Part shown: in pieces, positions 52,664-61,815 of the stretch
How the letters are laid out: each line of letters begins with the position of its first letter
How positions within the stretch are numbered: the first letter of the stretch is position 1
Source: Chryseolinea lacunae
GTDB lineage: Bacteria > Bacteroidota > Bacteroidia > Cytophagales > Cyclobacteriaceae
Reading direction: 5' to 3'
Length of the DNA: 64,000 bases
Assembly (NCBI RefSeq): GCF_016735595.1
Contig: NZ_JAERRB010000001.1
Location: 558,001 to 622,000, forward strand
Notes under the pieces: model-generated
Seen by the model: the letters and a program-made list of their open reading frames with translations, nothing else
Told to the model about the DNA's origin: nothing
Database searches by the model: none
Program-made: the position numbers and the translations under genes

Positions 52664-52701
52664 TTTAAAAACAAAGGCAACGATCGTGTTTGATCGTTGC
52701 C
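52664..52701 (-). terminator. Intrinsic terminator after susD of PUL3
   Basis: A 10-bp perfect stem (GGCAACGATC at 52676-52685 with GATCGTTGCC at 52692-52701) has a 6-base loop, followed on the minus strand by TTTGTTTTT. It lies 21 bases after the susD stop. Confidence 0.88.
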
Positions 52702-52722
52702 CCGTTGAGAGTTTATTTCAGA

Positions 52723-54399
52723 TTAATAGCCCGGGTTCTGCACAAGGTAGCCCGGAATGTTCGAGGCACCATCCATTGCATTTTGGGGAATGGGGAAGAT
52801 ACGTTTGTTCTTGTCGGAGTTTGTTTTTTCCGTCCAGGTACCTTCGTATTTTCCAAAACGGATCATGTCCGTGCGACGCAGCATTTCCCAATAGAATTCG
52901 AAGCCGCGCTCGCGGAGCAACAGGTCGAGGTTCATTTCGCCCAATGCCGGAGCGGGAGTGGTCGCTGTGCGGGCAGCCCGCACAAAATTCACATCGTCCA
53001 GCGCACTGCTCTGGTCGTTGTTTTTGCGCAGCTTGGCTTCGGCACGCATCAAGTAGATGTCGGCCAAACGCACAATCGAAATGTCGGCGTCGCCTTTGTT
53101 ACGGCCACTGTCTGACTTGCGTCCGAATTCATATTTCTCCACACGATAGCCTGTGTTGTAGTCACTGCCGGCTTGCGTGTAGTCAACTTGCAACGTAAAG
53201 TCTACCGGTTTTGCAGGTTTGTTACGCGTTACATAGAACAGCGGTCCTACCTGGTACGTGCCGTCACCACATTTCACAAACGCACCGTTCACGCGGATGA
53301 GACCGCGCTGAGGTCCGCGAAGAATGCCGCGATTGATGTTGAAGTCGGCTGAGCAGGTAACGCTGGGATCCATGTTCTGCTTGTAAAATCTCGGGTCCAC
53401 ATCTGCAGGATCGTCAGCACCGTAGGCATCAACCCACGACTGATAGAAATCCGACGTAATGGCCGGGCCGTCCGTGCCGTTTGCATTGGGGAATGCGGGC
53501 AACGGAAACTGATCGCCGGAGATAGAGAAATACGACATCCGGTTGTGAGCGCCGGGCAGATCGTTGCGTTGGTCAATAGCAAAAATCAATTCCTTGTTTG
53601 TGTGGTTGTCGTTGCCGAATACAGCAAAGTAGTCGGGCGACAATTGAAACTGTCCTGAGTTGATGATCTGGTCGCAATACGAAATCACCTTGTCCATATC
53701 GGCAGCCGCAAATGTGAAGCTGGCCGCGTAACGGTCGCGGTATACGGCCGCGTTCAGATACAGACGGGCCAGTAATCCCCATGAGCCTGCTTTTGTCAGG
53801 CGGCCAGGACCGGCAGTGGTTGTGAGGTCAGGTTCAATCGCCACCAGTTCGCTGGCGATGTAGTCAAACGCTTCCGAACCACGGAGGATTTTCGACACTG
53901 CCTTGGGATCTTCTTTCACATAAACAACGCCAAAGAGATCGAGGCTCAGCATCGAATAGAATGCGCGCATGCCGCGGGCTTCCGCGATGTAGGTCTTCGC
54001 GCTGGGGTCGGTGTTCGCCGGCAATTCAGAGATGGCCGTCAACGAACGCGAGATACCCTGGAAAATCAGATTCCATGTGTTCAGCAAGTTGGGGTCGGTG
54101 CTGGTGTAGTTATGCTGGTGCATGGCGATGTAGATACCATTGTCACCCCAGTCTGTTCCACCACGGTAGGGCAGAATGGCTTCGTCTGTGGAAATTTCCT
54201 GAACATTAAAATAGTTGGTGTGGTTGAACAAGTCGAACAACCGTCCATACACCGGCGCGATGAGGCCATCGGCAGCTTGCTTGGCCGAAAGACCGGTAGT
54301 GGAAGATTCATCCAGGATTTCTTCTTTCAGGTCTGTACAGCCGTCAAGAATGACAATTCCCAGGAACATCAGTAGTAAAAAGGATATTCGTTTTTTCAT
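52723..54399 (-). CDS. SusD/RagB-like glycan-binding lipoprotein (PUL3)
   Basis: 558-aa lipoprotein. The signal ISFLLLMFLGIVILDGC ends in the lipobox Cys. The SusD N-terminus (AKQAADGLIAPVYGRLFDLF) and C-terminal domain (IVRLADIYLMRAEAKLRKNN; LLLRERGFEFYWEMLRRTD) are complete. It is the longest SusD here. The start is ATG 54399, which gives the lipoprotein signal. It follows susC by 12 bases and is followed by a strong terminator. Confidence 0.95.
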   Translation of the reverse strand: MKKRISFLLLMFLGIVILDGCTDLKEEILDESSTTGLSAKQAADGLIAPVYGRLFDLFNHTNYFNVQEISTDEAILPYRGGTDWGDNGIYIAMHQHNYTSTDPNLLNTWNLIFQGISRSLTAISELPANTDPSAKTYIAEARGMRAFYSMLSLDLFGVVYVKEDPKAVSKILRGSEAFDYIASELVAIEPDLTTTAGPGRLTKAGSWGLLARLYLNAAVYRDRYAASFTFAAADMDKVISYCDQIINSGQFQLSPDYFAVFGNDNHTNKELIFAIDQRNDLPGAHNRMSYFSISGDQFPLPAFPNANGTDGPAITSDFYQSWVDAYGADDPADVDPRFYKQNMDPSVTCSADFNINRGILRGPQRGLIRVNGAFVKCGDGTYQVGPLFYVTRNKPAKPVDFTLQVDYTQAGSDYNTGYRVEKYEFGRKSDSGRNKGDADISIVRLADIYLMRAEAKLRKNNDQSSALDDVNFVRAARTATTPAPALGEMNLDLLLRERGFEFYWEMLRRTDMIRFGKYEGTWTEKTNSDKNKRIFPIPQNAMDGASNIPGYLVQNPGY

Positions 54400-54411
54400 A
54401 GTCGTAATCAC

Positions 54412-57400
54412 TTAAAATGAAACATTGAGGCTGAACACAAACGATCTGGCTTTTGGATAGCTGAGGTAGTCGATACCATACGAGCTGGTTCCATCGATGT
54501 TTCGGTCGATATTCACTTCGGGGTCGTAGCCGTTATACTTGGTCTTCACAAACAGGTTTTGACCAGTCACCGACAAACGAAGGGCTGTTACCCAGCCATC
54601 AAGACCCAACGTTGCAGGCGAGAAATTGTAGCCCAATGTCAGGTTGTTGAGGCGCAGGAATGAAGCGTCTTTCAGGTAGCGGGTCGAAACGCGTGCAGGG
54701 TTGTTTGGCGATTCTTCGGGCGAGCCGATGGCTTCGGGTGTGGTGTTCACACCTTTGTAAAGCTTGGCTTTGTAGAAGTTGGTGTTCGCTGTGTTGTCAT
54801 ACAGTTTGTTTCCAGCGGCACCGTTGAAGTTAAAGCTCAGGTCAAATCCTTTGAACGCCACGGTTCCATTGAAGTTGTAGAGTGTTTTCGGTGCAGCACT
54901 TCCTGCGGCAATACGATCCTTGTCTGAAATAATGCCGTCGCCATCCACATCGCGGTATTTGCTGATGCCGGTTTCGTCGAAGCCAATGAAGTCGAGCAGG
55001 TAGAATGTTCCGATCGGTTCATTGTTCACGTAACCGTTGATGGTGGCCGATGTAAGGCCCGAACCCGAGGCACTGCCCGAGGGAATTACCGAGTAAGGCG
55101 AGTTGGTCACCTTGTTCCGGATGAGCGTGGTGTTGCCACCGATCGAGAAGGAAAATCCGCTGGCGGCCTTGTACTCATAGTTGAGGGCAAACTCCAATCC
55201 TTTGTTGGTCACCTTCATGTCTTTCACATTTGTCCAGAATGTGTTGGCTGGCTGAACGGGATCTGCAGGAATAAATTTCAACAGGATGTCGTTCGATACT
55301 TTGTTAAAGTAATCGATAGACCCCGTCAATGCTCCATTCAGGAAACCGAATTCAAGACCAACGTCGGTTTGTGTTGACCATTCCCATTTGATGTCGGGAT
55401 TAGCCAAACGGCTAAACGTTGTGCCGGCAGGGTATGTGCTGCCATCCATAGGATAGGTTGTTCCGGAGCCCAGCACAGAGGTATACAACGCTTGTGTGAT
55501 CTTGTTGGGGATCTCCTGGTTACCGGTTTTTCCCCAGCCTGCGCGAAGCTTCAGGTTGCTCACGGGCACGGACGCCATGAACGGCTCTTCCGAAATTCTC
55601 CAGCCCAACGAGAACGAAGGAAATGTTCCATACTTGTTGTTGTCACCAAACTTCGAAGATCCATCGGCACGCACCGTAACGGTAGCCAGATAGCGGTCTT
55701 TGAAAGCATAGTTTACACGGCCAAAAAACGACTGCAATTCGTTGCGTTGTGCAGAACCCGTGGGCAGGTTGTTCACCAAGGTCAGGTCCTGACCGATGCC
55801 AGGGTTGTAGCGCGGATCAAGATCCGTGATGGGAAATTTGTTGATGCTGAACATGCGTGTCTGCACAAAAAACTTCTGATACGAGTGACCGGCCAACACC
55901 GTGTAGTTGTGATTGCCCGACGTGCGTTGATAGGTGAGGTAGTTCTCCAACACCGTGTTTGTGTTATTTCCAAAAGTCGACTCCAGGCGTCCGTCTTGTT
56001 TCGGCACCAGGCTCGACAGCGACTCAAAGTCGCGCGCCGAACTTGCATTGTCGAGACCAAAGTTCAGTTTGTACACCAGGCCTTTCACGATGCGCAACGA
56101 CGGCGTGATGTTACCGATCACGCGGTTGATGGTGGTGATGTCTTTGTTCAGGGCCAGCGTCGACATCGGGTTTGATCCCGAAGCATATTGAAACGGCGTG
56201 CCATCGGGATTGTAGGCTTGCAGGGTTGGGTTGGACGTGATGGCCTGCCCGATAATGCCTTCAATCGGAGGCCGTTGGTTCACGGTCTGCGTAGCGCTCA
56301 GGTTCAGGTCAATGGTGAGACGGTCGTCGGGAAGAAGCTTCTGAGACACGTTGAGTCTTCCGGTGTAACGTTTCATGTTGCTGTTCTTCAACACACCGTC
56401 CTGGTCTTGCAAACCGAGCGATGCAAAGTAGTTCAGTTTGTCGGCACCACCGCTGAGCGAGAGGTTGTGATTTTTGGTTGCTGCCGTGCGGGAGATCTCC
56501 TTCTGCCAGTCGGTAGAAGCACCGCCGTCATCCAGTGTGCCGCCAATGGCCGCCACTTGCTGACGGTATTCGTCGGCGCTAAACACATCGAGTGGTCTGG
56601 CCATTTTGGAAATACCATAGCTGGCGGTGTAGTTCAGGCTGGAGCGACCCGATTTGCCACGCTTGGTGGTGATGAGAATAACGCCGTTGGCACCACGCGA
56701 TCCATAGATCGAGGTAGCCGCAGCATCTTTCAACACAATTTGCGACTCAATGTCCTGAGGGTTCAGGAAGTTGAGGGGGTTGGTTGCACCGCCTGTGCTG
56801 GCGTTGTCCAGCGGCATGCCGTCCACAACAAACAGTGGCGTGCTTCCGGTGCGCACACCCCCCACACCACGAATGGTGATGGTTTGCGTAGCGCCAGGTT
56901 CACCGCTAGTAGAGGTGACGTTCACCCCCGCAACCTTACCCTGCAATAACTGCTCAGGCGAATTTATGATACCGCGGTTGAAGTCAGCGCTTTTCACAGA
57001 TGCCACAGCACCGGTGATGTCCTTCTGCTCCTGTGTGCCGTAGCCCACAACTACCACTTCCGATAAGGTGGACGCATCGCCCGCTAACGTGATGTTCAGT
57101 TCCGATTGTGTTCCCACGAGCACTTCCTGGCTCTTGGTACCCACAAAACTAAAAACAAGAACCGCGCTCGACGACGACACGGAAATTTTGTAAACACCAT
57201 CGGCATCGCTCACGGTGCCATTGGCGGTTCCTTTCTCCAGGATGCTCACGCCCGGAAGTGGTTCGCCGGTTTCGTCAACAACTTTGCCGTTGACGGTTAC
57301 GGTTTGAAAAGCTGCCATGGCCGACGTGACCATGGGGGATACGGGAACGATCCCGTTTAGGAGCATCGTTAGGACTGCCACGACGAACCATTTTTGCAAG

Positions 57401-57447
57401 GGGGGTAAAAACCTTTTCCCCAAGGGTAGTAGATAGATTTTTTGCAT
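54412..57447 (-). CDS. SusC/RagA-like TonB-dependent receptor without STN domain (PUL3)
   Basis: 1011-aa receptor. Order: long signal peptide ending about AMAAF; CarboxypepD_reg-like domain at about 50-120 (LPGVSILEKGTANGTVSDAD); TonB box and plug (VVVGYGTQEQKDITGAVASV, LFVVDGMPLDN, GSRGANGVILITTKRGK); barrel ending SLNVSF. Unlike the other two SusC proteins it has no STN domain, and there is no fecR-sigma pair nearby, so it is controlled in another way. The palindrome at 57628-57645 is a candidate site. Confidence 0.95.
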   Translation of the reverse strand: MQKIYLLPLGKRFLPPLQKWFVVAVLTMLLNGIVPVSPMVTSAMAAFQTVTVNGKVVDETGEPLPGVSILEKGTANGTVSDADGVYKISVSSSSAVLVFSFVGTKSQEVLVGTQSELNITLAGDASTLSEVVVVGYGTQEQKDITGAVASVKSADFNRGIINSPEQLLQGKVAGVNVTSTSGEPGATQTITIRGVGGVRTGSTPLFVVDGMPLDNASTGGATNPLNFLNPQDIESQIVLKDAAATSIYGSRGANGVILITTKRGKSGRSSLNYTASYGISKMARPLDVFSADEYRQQVAAIGGTLDDGGASTDWQKEISRTAATKNHNLSLSGGADKLNYFASLGLQDQDGVLKNSNMKRYTGRLNVSQKLLPDDRLTIDLNLSATQTVNQRPPIEGIIGQAITSNPTLQAYNPDGTPFQYASGSNPMSTLALNKDITTINRVIGNITPSLRIVKGLVYKLNFGLDNASSARDFESLSSLVPKQDGRLESTFGNNTNTVLENYLTYQRTSGNHNYTVLAGHSYQKFFVQTRMFSINKFPITDLDPRYNPGIGQDLTLVNNLPTGSAQRNELQSFFGRVNYAFKDRYLATVTVRADGSSKFGDNNKYGTFPSFSLGWRISEEPFMASVPVSNLKLRAGWGKTGNQEIPNKITQALYTSVLGSGTTYPMDGSTYPAGTTFSRLANPDIKWEWSTQTDVGLEFGFLNGALTGSIDYFNKVSNDILLKFIPADPVQPANTFWTNVKDMKVTNKGLEFALNYEYKAASGFSFSIGGNTTLIRNKVTNSPYSVIPSGSASGSGLTSATINGYVNNEPIGTFYLLDFIGFDETGISKYRDVDGDGIISDKDRIAAGSAAPKTLYNFNGTVAFKGFDLSFNFNGAAGNKLYDNTANTNFYKAKLYKGVNTTPEAIGSPEESPNNPARVSTRYLKDASFLRLNNLTLGYNFSPATLGLDGWVTALRLSVTGQNLFVKTKYNGYDPEVNIDRNIDGTSSYGIDYLSYPKARSFVFSLNVSF

Positions 57448-57859
57448 AGGCTTCTATGTTGTTGAATTTGGGTAATAATTAAAGTTAATCAGTTTTCTGA
57501 TTCAAACGGTTGAAAACGGGCGCAAGTAACATCATATCATGTTCTCCACCGACTACACAAGGTTACCGTTCCGTTAAGAATTTGGATACAATTTACCTAT
57601 GAAAACGCGAGCATCACGTTAGTTTTGCACGAAATCGATTTCGTGTTGAAGGCATGATTTGATGCTCGTTGTTACCAAAAAAAAATTCTCATCATTTCGT
57701 CGTTTATGAGCCTCTTCCATACATTTTCTCCAGAGAATTTCTTCGCACCGGGTTTGTAGCGGATGTCATCACGCTCAATTCTTACCTCGATCCACGCACA
57801 CAACCTTCTCTCCACCTTCCCACAAAACAGTATCTTCGCTCCGTCTCAACCTATACACC
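57448..57859. other. Divergent intergenic region of PUL3 and the TPR gene
   Basis: 412 bases with no gene. It holds a TAnnTTTG box plus an 18-bp palindrome (57620-57645) and an imperfect palindrome TCAAACGGTTGA near 57502-57513. A TAACTTTA on the minus strand (57480-57487) resembles a -7 box for susC. No terminator hairpin of the kind seen at the other two susC leaders is present. Confidence 0.55.
57620..57645 (+). promoter_or_regulatory. -7 box abutting an 18-bp perfect palindrome (candidate operator)
   Basis: TAGTTTTG (57620-57627) fits the Bacteroidota -7 consensus and runs straight into CACGAAATCGATTTCGTG (57628-57645), an exact palindrome with a central CpG, as in many LacI-family operators. 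A repressor bound here would block transcription start. It lies 215 bases before the TPR gene and 181 bases before the PUL3 susC start, so either gene could be the target. No regulator gene lies beside it. Confidence 0.45.
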
Positions 57860-58935
57860 ATGAGAAAAGCCGTTATCGCCTTCAGCCTTGTGCTGGTGTG
57901 CACACAGGTAAGCGCCCAGACCAACGAGGAAAAAGCCATCAAAAAAACAAAAGACGCCATTGACCTGATGGACGCCGGGCTCATCAAAGAGAGCATCAAA
58001 CTGCTTGAGGAAGCCGAAGCCCTCGACCCCGGAAAGTTTATGTATACCTATGAGAAGTCGTATGCACACTACATCGACAAAGACTACAAAGGCACCATTA
58101 AAATTCTGGAGAAACTCAAATCACACCCCGACGCCTCCGAACGGCTCTATCAGCTGCTTGGCAACAGCTACGACCTGATCGAAAAACCCGAAAAGGCTTT
58201 CGACGCCTACGACGAAGGGCTAAAGAAATTTCCCAACGCCGGCATGCTGTTCCTCGAAAAAGGAAATGTGTATTGGGAGAAGAAGGACTACGGCAAGGCC
58301 TTGCCGCTCTATGAAAAAGGTATCGAGATGGACCCGGCATTTCCATCAAACTACTACCGCGCTGCATTGCTATATGCCAATTCCGACAACCCGATCTGGG
58401 CCTGATTTATGGCGAGTTGTTCATGAACCTGGAACGCAACTCCAAACGAACAGCCGAAATCAGCGCCTTGCTCTACAAAATTTACAACGACGCCATCGTG
58501 ATCACCGGCGACTCTTCTGCATCGCACTTTTGCAAGATCATGACCATCAGCACGGATGCGCTCAAAAAAGACGGAACCATGAGGCTCCCCTATTGCTTTG
58601 TCTTTGAACCCACCATGCTGGTGGCGCTGGTGCCCGAGAAGACAACGGACATCCATGCCCTGAACCGCATACGCCAACGCTTCGTGACGCGATACTTCGC
58701 GTCAGGATACGATAAGGAATACCCTAACGAACTGTACTCCTATCAGAACGACGTGCAAAATGCCGGACACCTGGAAGCCTACAACTACTGGATACTCATG
58801 AAAGGCGATGAAGCCGCCTTCACCACGTGGCAAGACGCCAACGCATCGAAGTGGAACGACTTCATCGCCTGGTTCAAAACCAATGGCCTGAAACTCGACG
58901 CAACACACAAGTTGATACGTGCGCAGCTCGAATAA
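57860..58935 (+). pseudogene. Exported TPR protein gene split by a one-base frameshift
   Basis: The first part (57860-58405) encodes 181 aa: signal peptide (VIAFSLVLVCTQVSAQ) and TPR-like repeats (SIKLLEEAEALDPGKFMYTY, EKPEKAFDAYDEGLKKFPNA). It ends abruptly at ANSDNPIWA. The second part, one base out of frame, continues directly with LIYGELFMNLERNSKRTAEI and runs to 58935. Adding one C in the GGGCCTG at about 58398-58404 restores a single frame of about 358 aa. So this is either a recent frameshift mutation or a sequencing error. It is convergent with the DUF4097 gene, 6 bases apart. Confidence 0.85.
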
Positions 58936-58941
58936 GGCCCG

Positions 58942-59910
58942 TTAACGATAGCCGAGGCTAACGCCGCCATTCGACGAGAGGGAAACGGCAATACCGCCAC
59001 CGTTGGCTTTGCCGCGAATCTTCTTTTCGTTGGATGTTCCGGAGAAATTGGTCAGGGGCACATCGAGCGATTCGCCCTTCACGTCAAGGTCGAGGCCGAT
59101 GTTGCCGGGGATGGTGATGTCGATGTTGCCGTCGCTGGTGCGCACGGTGAGGTTCTTCTTGAGGTCCAGTATGTTACCCCGCACGTTGCCGTCGGACGTG
59201 GAGCCGTTGAATGAACCCGAAACATCCTGGAAGGCGATGTCGCCGTCGGACGTGCTCACCGAAATATCACCAGTCACTTTGGTGATGCGGATGTTGCCAT
59301 CGCTGGTGCCCGCCGCAACGGTGGTGCCCGTGATATGGTCCAGTTCAATATTGCCGTCGCTGGTTTTCAGATCAACCGAACCGTCCACATTTTTCACGTG
59401 CACGTTGCCATCGGAGGTCTTTCCATACAGGTCGCCTTTCACGGTGGCCACGTGAATGTTGCCATCGCTGGTCTTCAGCTTCTGATCGCCCGTGACGCCG
59501 TTCAGCACAATGTTGCCATCCGACGAACGGAGGTCGCAAGCCGTGCGCAACGGCACCAATACACGAAAATTCACGCGCATGCGTTCGTTCATGCCAAACG
59601 TCCACGTGGTGGGCGGATACTCCACGTTAATGCTCACGCCCGAGGCTGTGGCGTTCACGTCGAGGGTAAGTTCTTTTCGCAGCTCGTCTTTCGAGATCTT
59701 GAGAACCTTGTTGCCTTTCTTCACCACATAAAACACTTCGATCTTGCTTCCCGACGAGGGCAGCACATCGATGTTGCCATCGGACGAAGAGATGGTGAGT
59801 TGGGCCGGCGAGGAAACGTCGAACGATTCTTTGAATGAGTATTCGTTGTCCTGTGCCCGGCAAACCGCCAGCGATACCAGGGACAACACAACCAGCGTAA
59901 ATGCTTTCAT
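58942..59910 (-). CDS. DUF4097 beta-repeat exported protein
   Basis: 322-aa protein with a signal peptide (FTLVVLSLVSLAVCRAQ). Nine copies of SDGN/D[I/V] occur at residues 43, 130, 148, 166, 184, 203, 221, 239 and 259, mostly with an 18-residue period. This predicts a right-handed parallel beta-helix or stacked-sheet (DUF4097, adhesin-like) fold. The family is widespread in Bacteroidota and often lies beside sigma/anti-sigma genes, but no function is established. Here it stands alone. Confidence 0.88.
   Translation of the reverse strand: MKAFTLVVLSLVSLAVCRAQDNEYSFKESFDVSSPAQLTISSSDGNIDVLPSSGSKIEVFYVVKKGNKVLKISKDELRKELTLDVNATASGVSINVEYPPTTWTFGMNERMRVNFRVLVPLRTACDLRSSDGNIVLNGVTGDQKLKTSDGNIHVATVKGDLYGKTSDGNVHVKNVDGSVDLKTSDGNIELDHITGTTVAAGTSDGNIRITKVTGDISVSTSDGDIAFQDVSGSFNGSTSDGNVRGNILDLKKNLTVRTSDGNIDITIPGNIGLDLDVKGESLDVPLTNFSGTSNEKKIRGKANGGGIAVSLSSNGGVSLGYR
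59000..59560. repeat. Tandem coding repeat of the SDGN motif
   Basis: Eight of the nine SDGN/D units of the DUF4097 protein lie here as a degenerate tandem repeat with a period of about 54 bases. The plus strand shows recurrent GTTGCCATC/GTTGCCGTC blocks. The repeat is coding and protein-driven, not a mobile or CRISPR element. Confidence 0.7.
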
Positions 59911-60074
59911 AGTGGGTAATGTGTTTTTGGTGAGTACTTCCCGTGTCGATAGTCAATCGTTATGCCATTCAAAAAATGAGGCCGTCCAACCCAATTTAGG
60001 GCATGCGTGGTACCCCATGTTCAGAATTGCGGACAACACTGTTCGTATGCGGTCACTTCTTTCATTACCAAACA

Positions 60075-60701
60075 TCAGGCCTTCTGAAAAAGCAAGGTCA
60101 ATATCCGGGGGATTTCGTTCCGGTTGTTGTCGTCAAAATGCTCCTCAAGTTGGATCAGGTTGAGACCACAGCGCCGGGCTGCGCCGATGAAGTCGGAAAT
60201 GTTGTGATTGAAGCACTCCACCACCTGCGTGCCGCTCTCCGTTTCGAACCGCGCCTTGGTTCCTGAATACTGTTTGAACGGATGAAGCTCGCCCACATAC
60301 GCATGGCCACCACGTGTGAGGGCCGAGGCCACTTCTTCAAAGATGGGCACCAGATGTTCGATGTGTTCCAGCACGAGGCTGAACGTGACCAGGTCATAGT
60401 CGCCTTTGCCAAACGTCCACGGCTTGGTGATGTCGGCTTGCACAAAGCGCACGCGGTTGGATGTTATTTTGGCCCGTGCTTTTTCCAACATGTTTTCCGA
60501 AAGATCGGCCGACGTGAGGTGCTTGGCTTTTGTTGCCAGCCACTCCGTGTTCTTGCCTGTGCCACAACCAATTTCGAGACAATCTTCAAAGGGAACTTCA
60601 GACAGAATTGTCTGAAGCACTTTCCCCTCGAGATCGCGTGTCTTGTTTTGATTGCTGTCGTATTGTGATGCCCAGAGGTTGTAGGCTTCTTGTGTATTCA
60701 T
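60075..60701 (-). CDS. Class I SAM-dependent methyltransferase
   Basis: 208-aa methyltransferase. Motif I CLEIGCGTGKNTEWLATK, then HLTSADLSENMLEKAR, VRFVQADITKPW and FSLVLEHIEHLVPIFEEVAS follow the UbiE/BioC/type-11 pattern. The substrate is unknown. It stands between the DUF4097 and beta-lactamase genes with its own start; the 38-base gap to the beta-lactamase stop allows co-transcription. Confidence 0.87.
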   Translation of the reverse strand: MNTQEAYNLWASQYDSNQNKTRDLEGKVLQTILSEVPFEDCLEIGCGTGKNTEWLATKAKHLTSADLSENMLEKARAKITSNRVRFVQADITKPWTFGKGDYDLVTFSLVLEHIEHLVPIFEEVASALTRGGHAYVGELHPFKQYSGTKARFETESGTQVVECFNHNISDFIGAARRCGLNLIQLEEHFDDNNRNEIPRILTLLFQKA

Positions 60702-60739
60702 AGGGTTGATATTGTCTTAACTACTACCTAAAAAAAAAA

Positions 60740-61660
60740 TTAACGTTTTGTATTGAAGTGATCATAGGTCGCCTTCGACAATCGCGCGATGACGAGTTCA
60801 ATTTTTTCGTTGTCGGTCTCCCGCGTGTTCGAAATGAATACGGCAATGGCGATGCGTTTTCCGTTGGGCAACACGATAATGCCTGCATCGTTTTGCGCAC
60901 CCAGCACGCCGTCGTCGCTATAGTCGCCCATGCCGGTTTTGTGTGCCACCACGGTGCCAGCGGGCAACAGGCCCTTAAGTTTCTTGGGGCCGGTGGTGGT
61001 CTCCACCATAATCTTCCAAAGAAAATCACGGCTGGCCATAGACAAAATGTTTCCCCGGTCAAACTGTTTCAACAACTGCGCCATGGCCACCGGCTCACAC
61101 CAGTTGGTGAACTGCACGGGCCACGACCGATGCATTTCTTCTTCGGTGGCGGCAATGGCAATTTCGGTCACGCCCAGGCTATGCACATAGTCGTGCACGT
61201 TGGCCGTGCCGCCCATCAACCGGAACAGTACGTCGCAACCATTGTTGTCGCTTTGCGAAACCGTGTAGCTCAAAATTTCGCGAAGCGTCACCTCCACATT
61301 GCCCTCCGGATATTTTTTCGCTAGCGGACTCCATGTGTTTGGCAAGAGGTCTTCTTTCCGGAGCTTTATTTTTTTATCGAGCGAAAGCTTGCCCTGGTCT
61401 ACCTGGCGAAGCACCATCAGCGCCAACGGAAATTTGTAAACACTCTGCATGGGAAAGTGCTGATGGCCATTCAACATCACCGTGTCGCCGCGCTCCAGAT
61501 CAAGAATTGCCACCCCAACGTCTGCTTTGAGTGTCGCTGCAATTTCCGCCAGGGAAGTCCTTAACATCGCATTGTTTTGTGCCACGGCGGGCTGCAGGCA
61601 AACCATCGAAACAACGGCCATGGCCACTATAGTTTTCAGCTTGTGACGTAAGGCGTTCAT
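60740..61660 (-). CDS. Class A beta-lactamase, subclass A2 (PER/CfxA-like)
   Basis: 306-aa exported serine beta-lactamase with a signal peptide ending QPAVAQ. Active-site SVYK (Ser 73, Lys 76), SQSDNNG loop, EEEMHRSWPVQFTNW omega-loop region with the general-base Glu, and AHKTGMG box are all present. The segment VETTTGPKKLKGLLPAGT closely follows PER-type enzymes. Subclass A2 enzymes hydrolyse penicillins and often cephalosporins. It looks chromosomal: no mobile element is beside it. ATG 61660 is preceded by AAAAGAAGAC; ATG 61675 is an alternative. Confidence 0.92.
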   Translation of the reverse strand: MNALRHKLKTIVAMAVVSMVCLQPAVAQNNAMLRTSLAEIAATLKADVGVAILDLERGDTVMLNGHQHFPMQSVYKFPLALMVLRQVDQGKLSLDKKIKLRKEDLLPNTWSPLAKKYPEGNVEVTLREILSYTVSQSDNNGCDVLFRLMGGTANVHDYVHSLGVTEIAIAATEEEMHRSWPVQFTNWCEPVAMAQLLKQFDRGNILSMASRDFLWKIMVETTTGPKKLKGLLPAGTVVAHKTGMGDYSDDGVLGAQNDAGIIVLPNGKRIAIAVFISNTRETDNEKIELVIARLSKATYDHFNTKR

Positions 61661-61760
61661 GTCTTCTTTTATCATAGGGTTAACGACGTCATTTTTGTGT
61701 ACGGATATTCTGGCTACAAGTTTATCTAATCCCTCTGGAGAAGTAATAAAAGACCAGGCA

Positions 61761-61794
61761 AAAAAAAGGCTGCCCACAAAACGGAGACAGCCTT
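61761..61794 (-). terminator. Intrinsic terminator after pgl
   Basis: Stem AAGGCTG (61766-61772) pairs with CAGCCTT (61788-61794), followed on the minus strand by TTTTTTTT. It lies 22 bases after the pgl stop and before the beta-lactamase leader. Confidence 0.75.
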
Positions 61795-61815
61795 CCTATG
61801 TCATGCTTTCAATTG

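Noticed and set aside
59000-59560. Regular repeat with about 54-base period as a CRISPR array
   Set aside because: The units are degenerate, contiguous and in frame with the SDGN protein repeat; no spacer-repeat pattern or cas gene.
60740-61777. Longer beta-lactamase product starting upstream of 61675
   Set aside because: The extra residues do not resemble a signal peptide, and a normal signal begins at 61660 or 61675.
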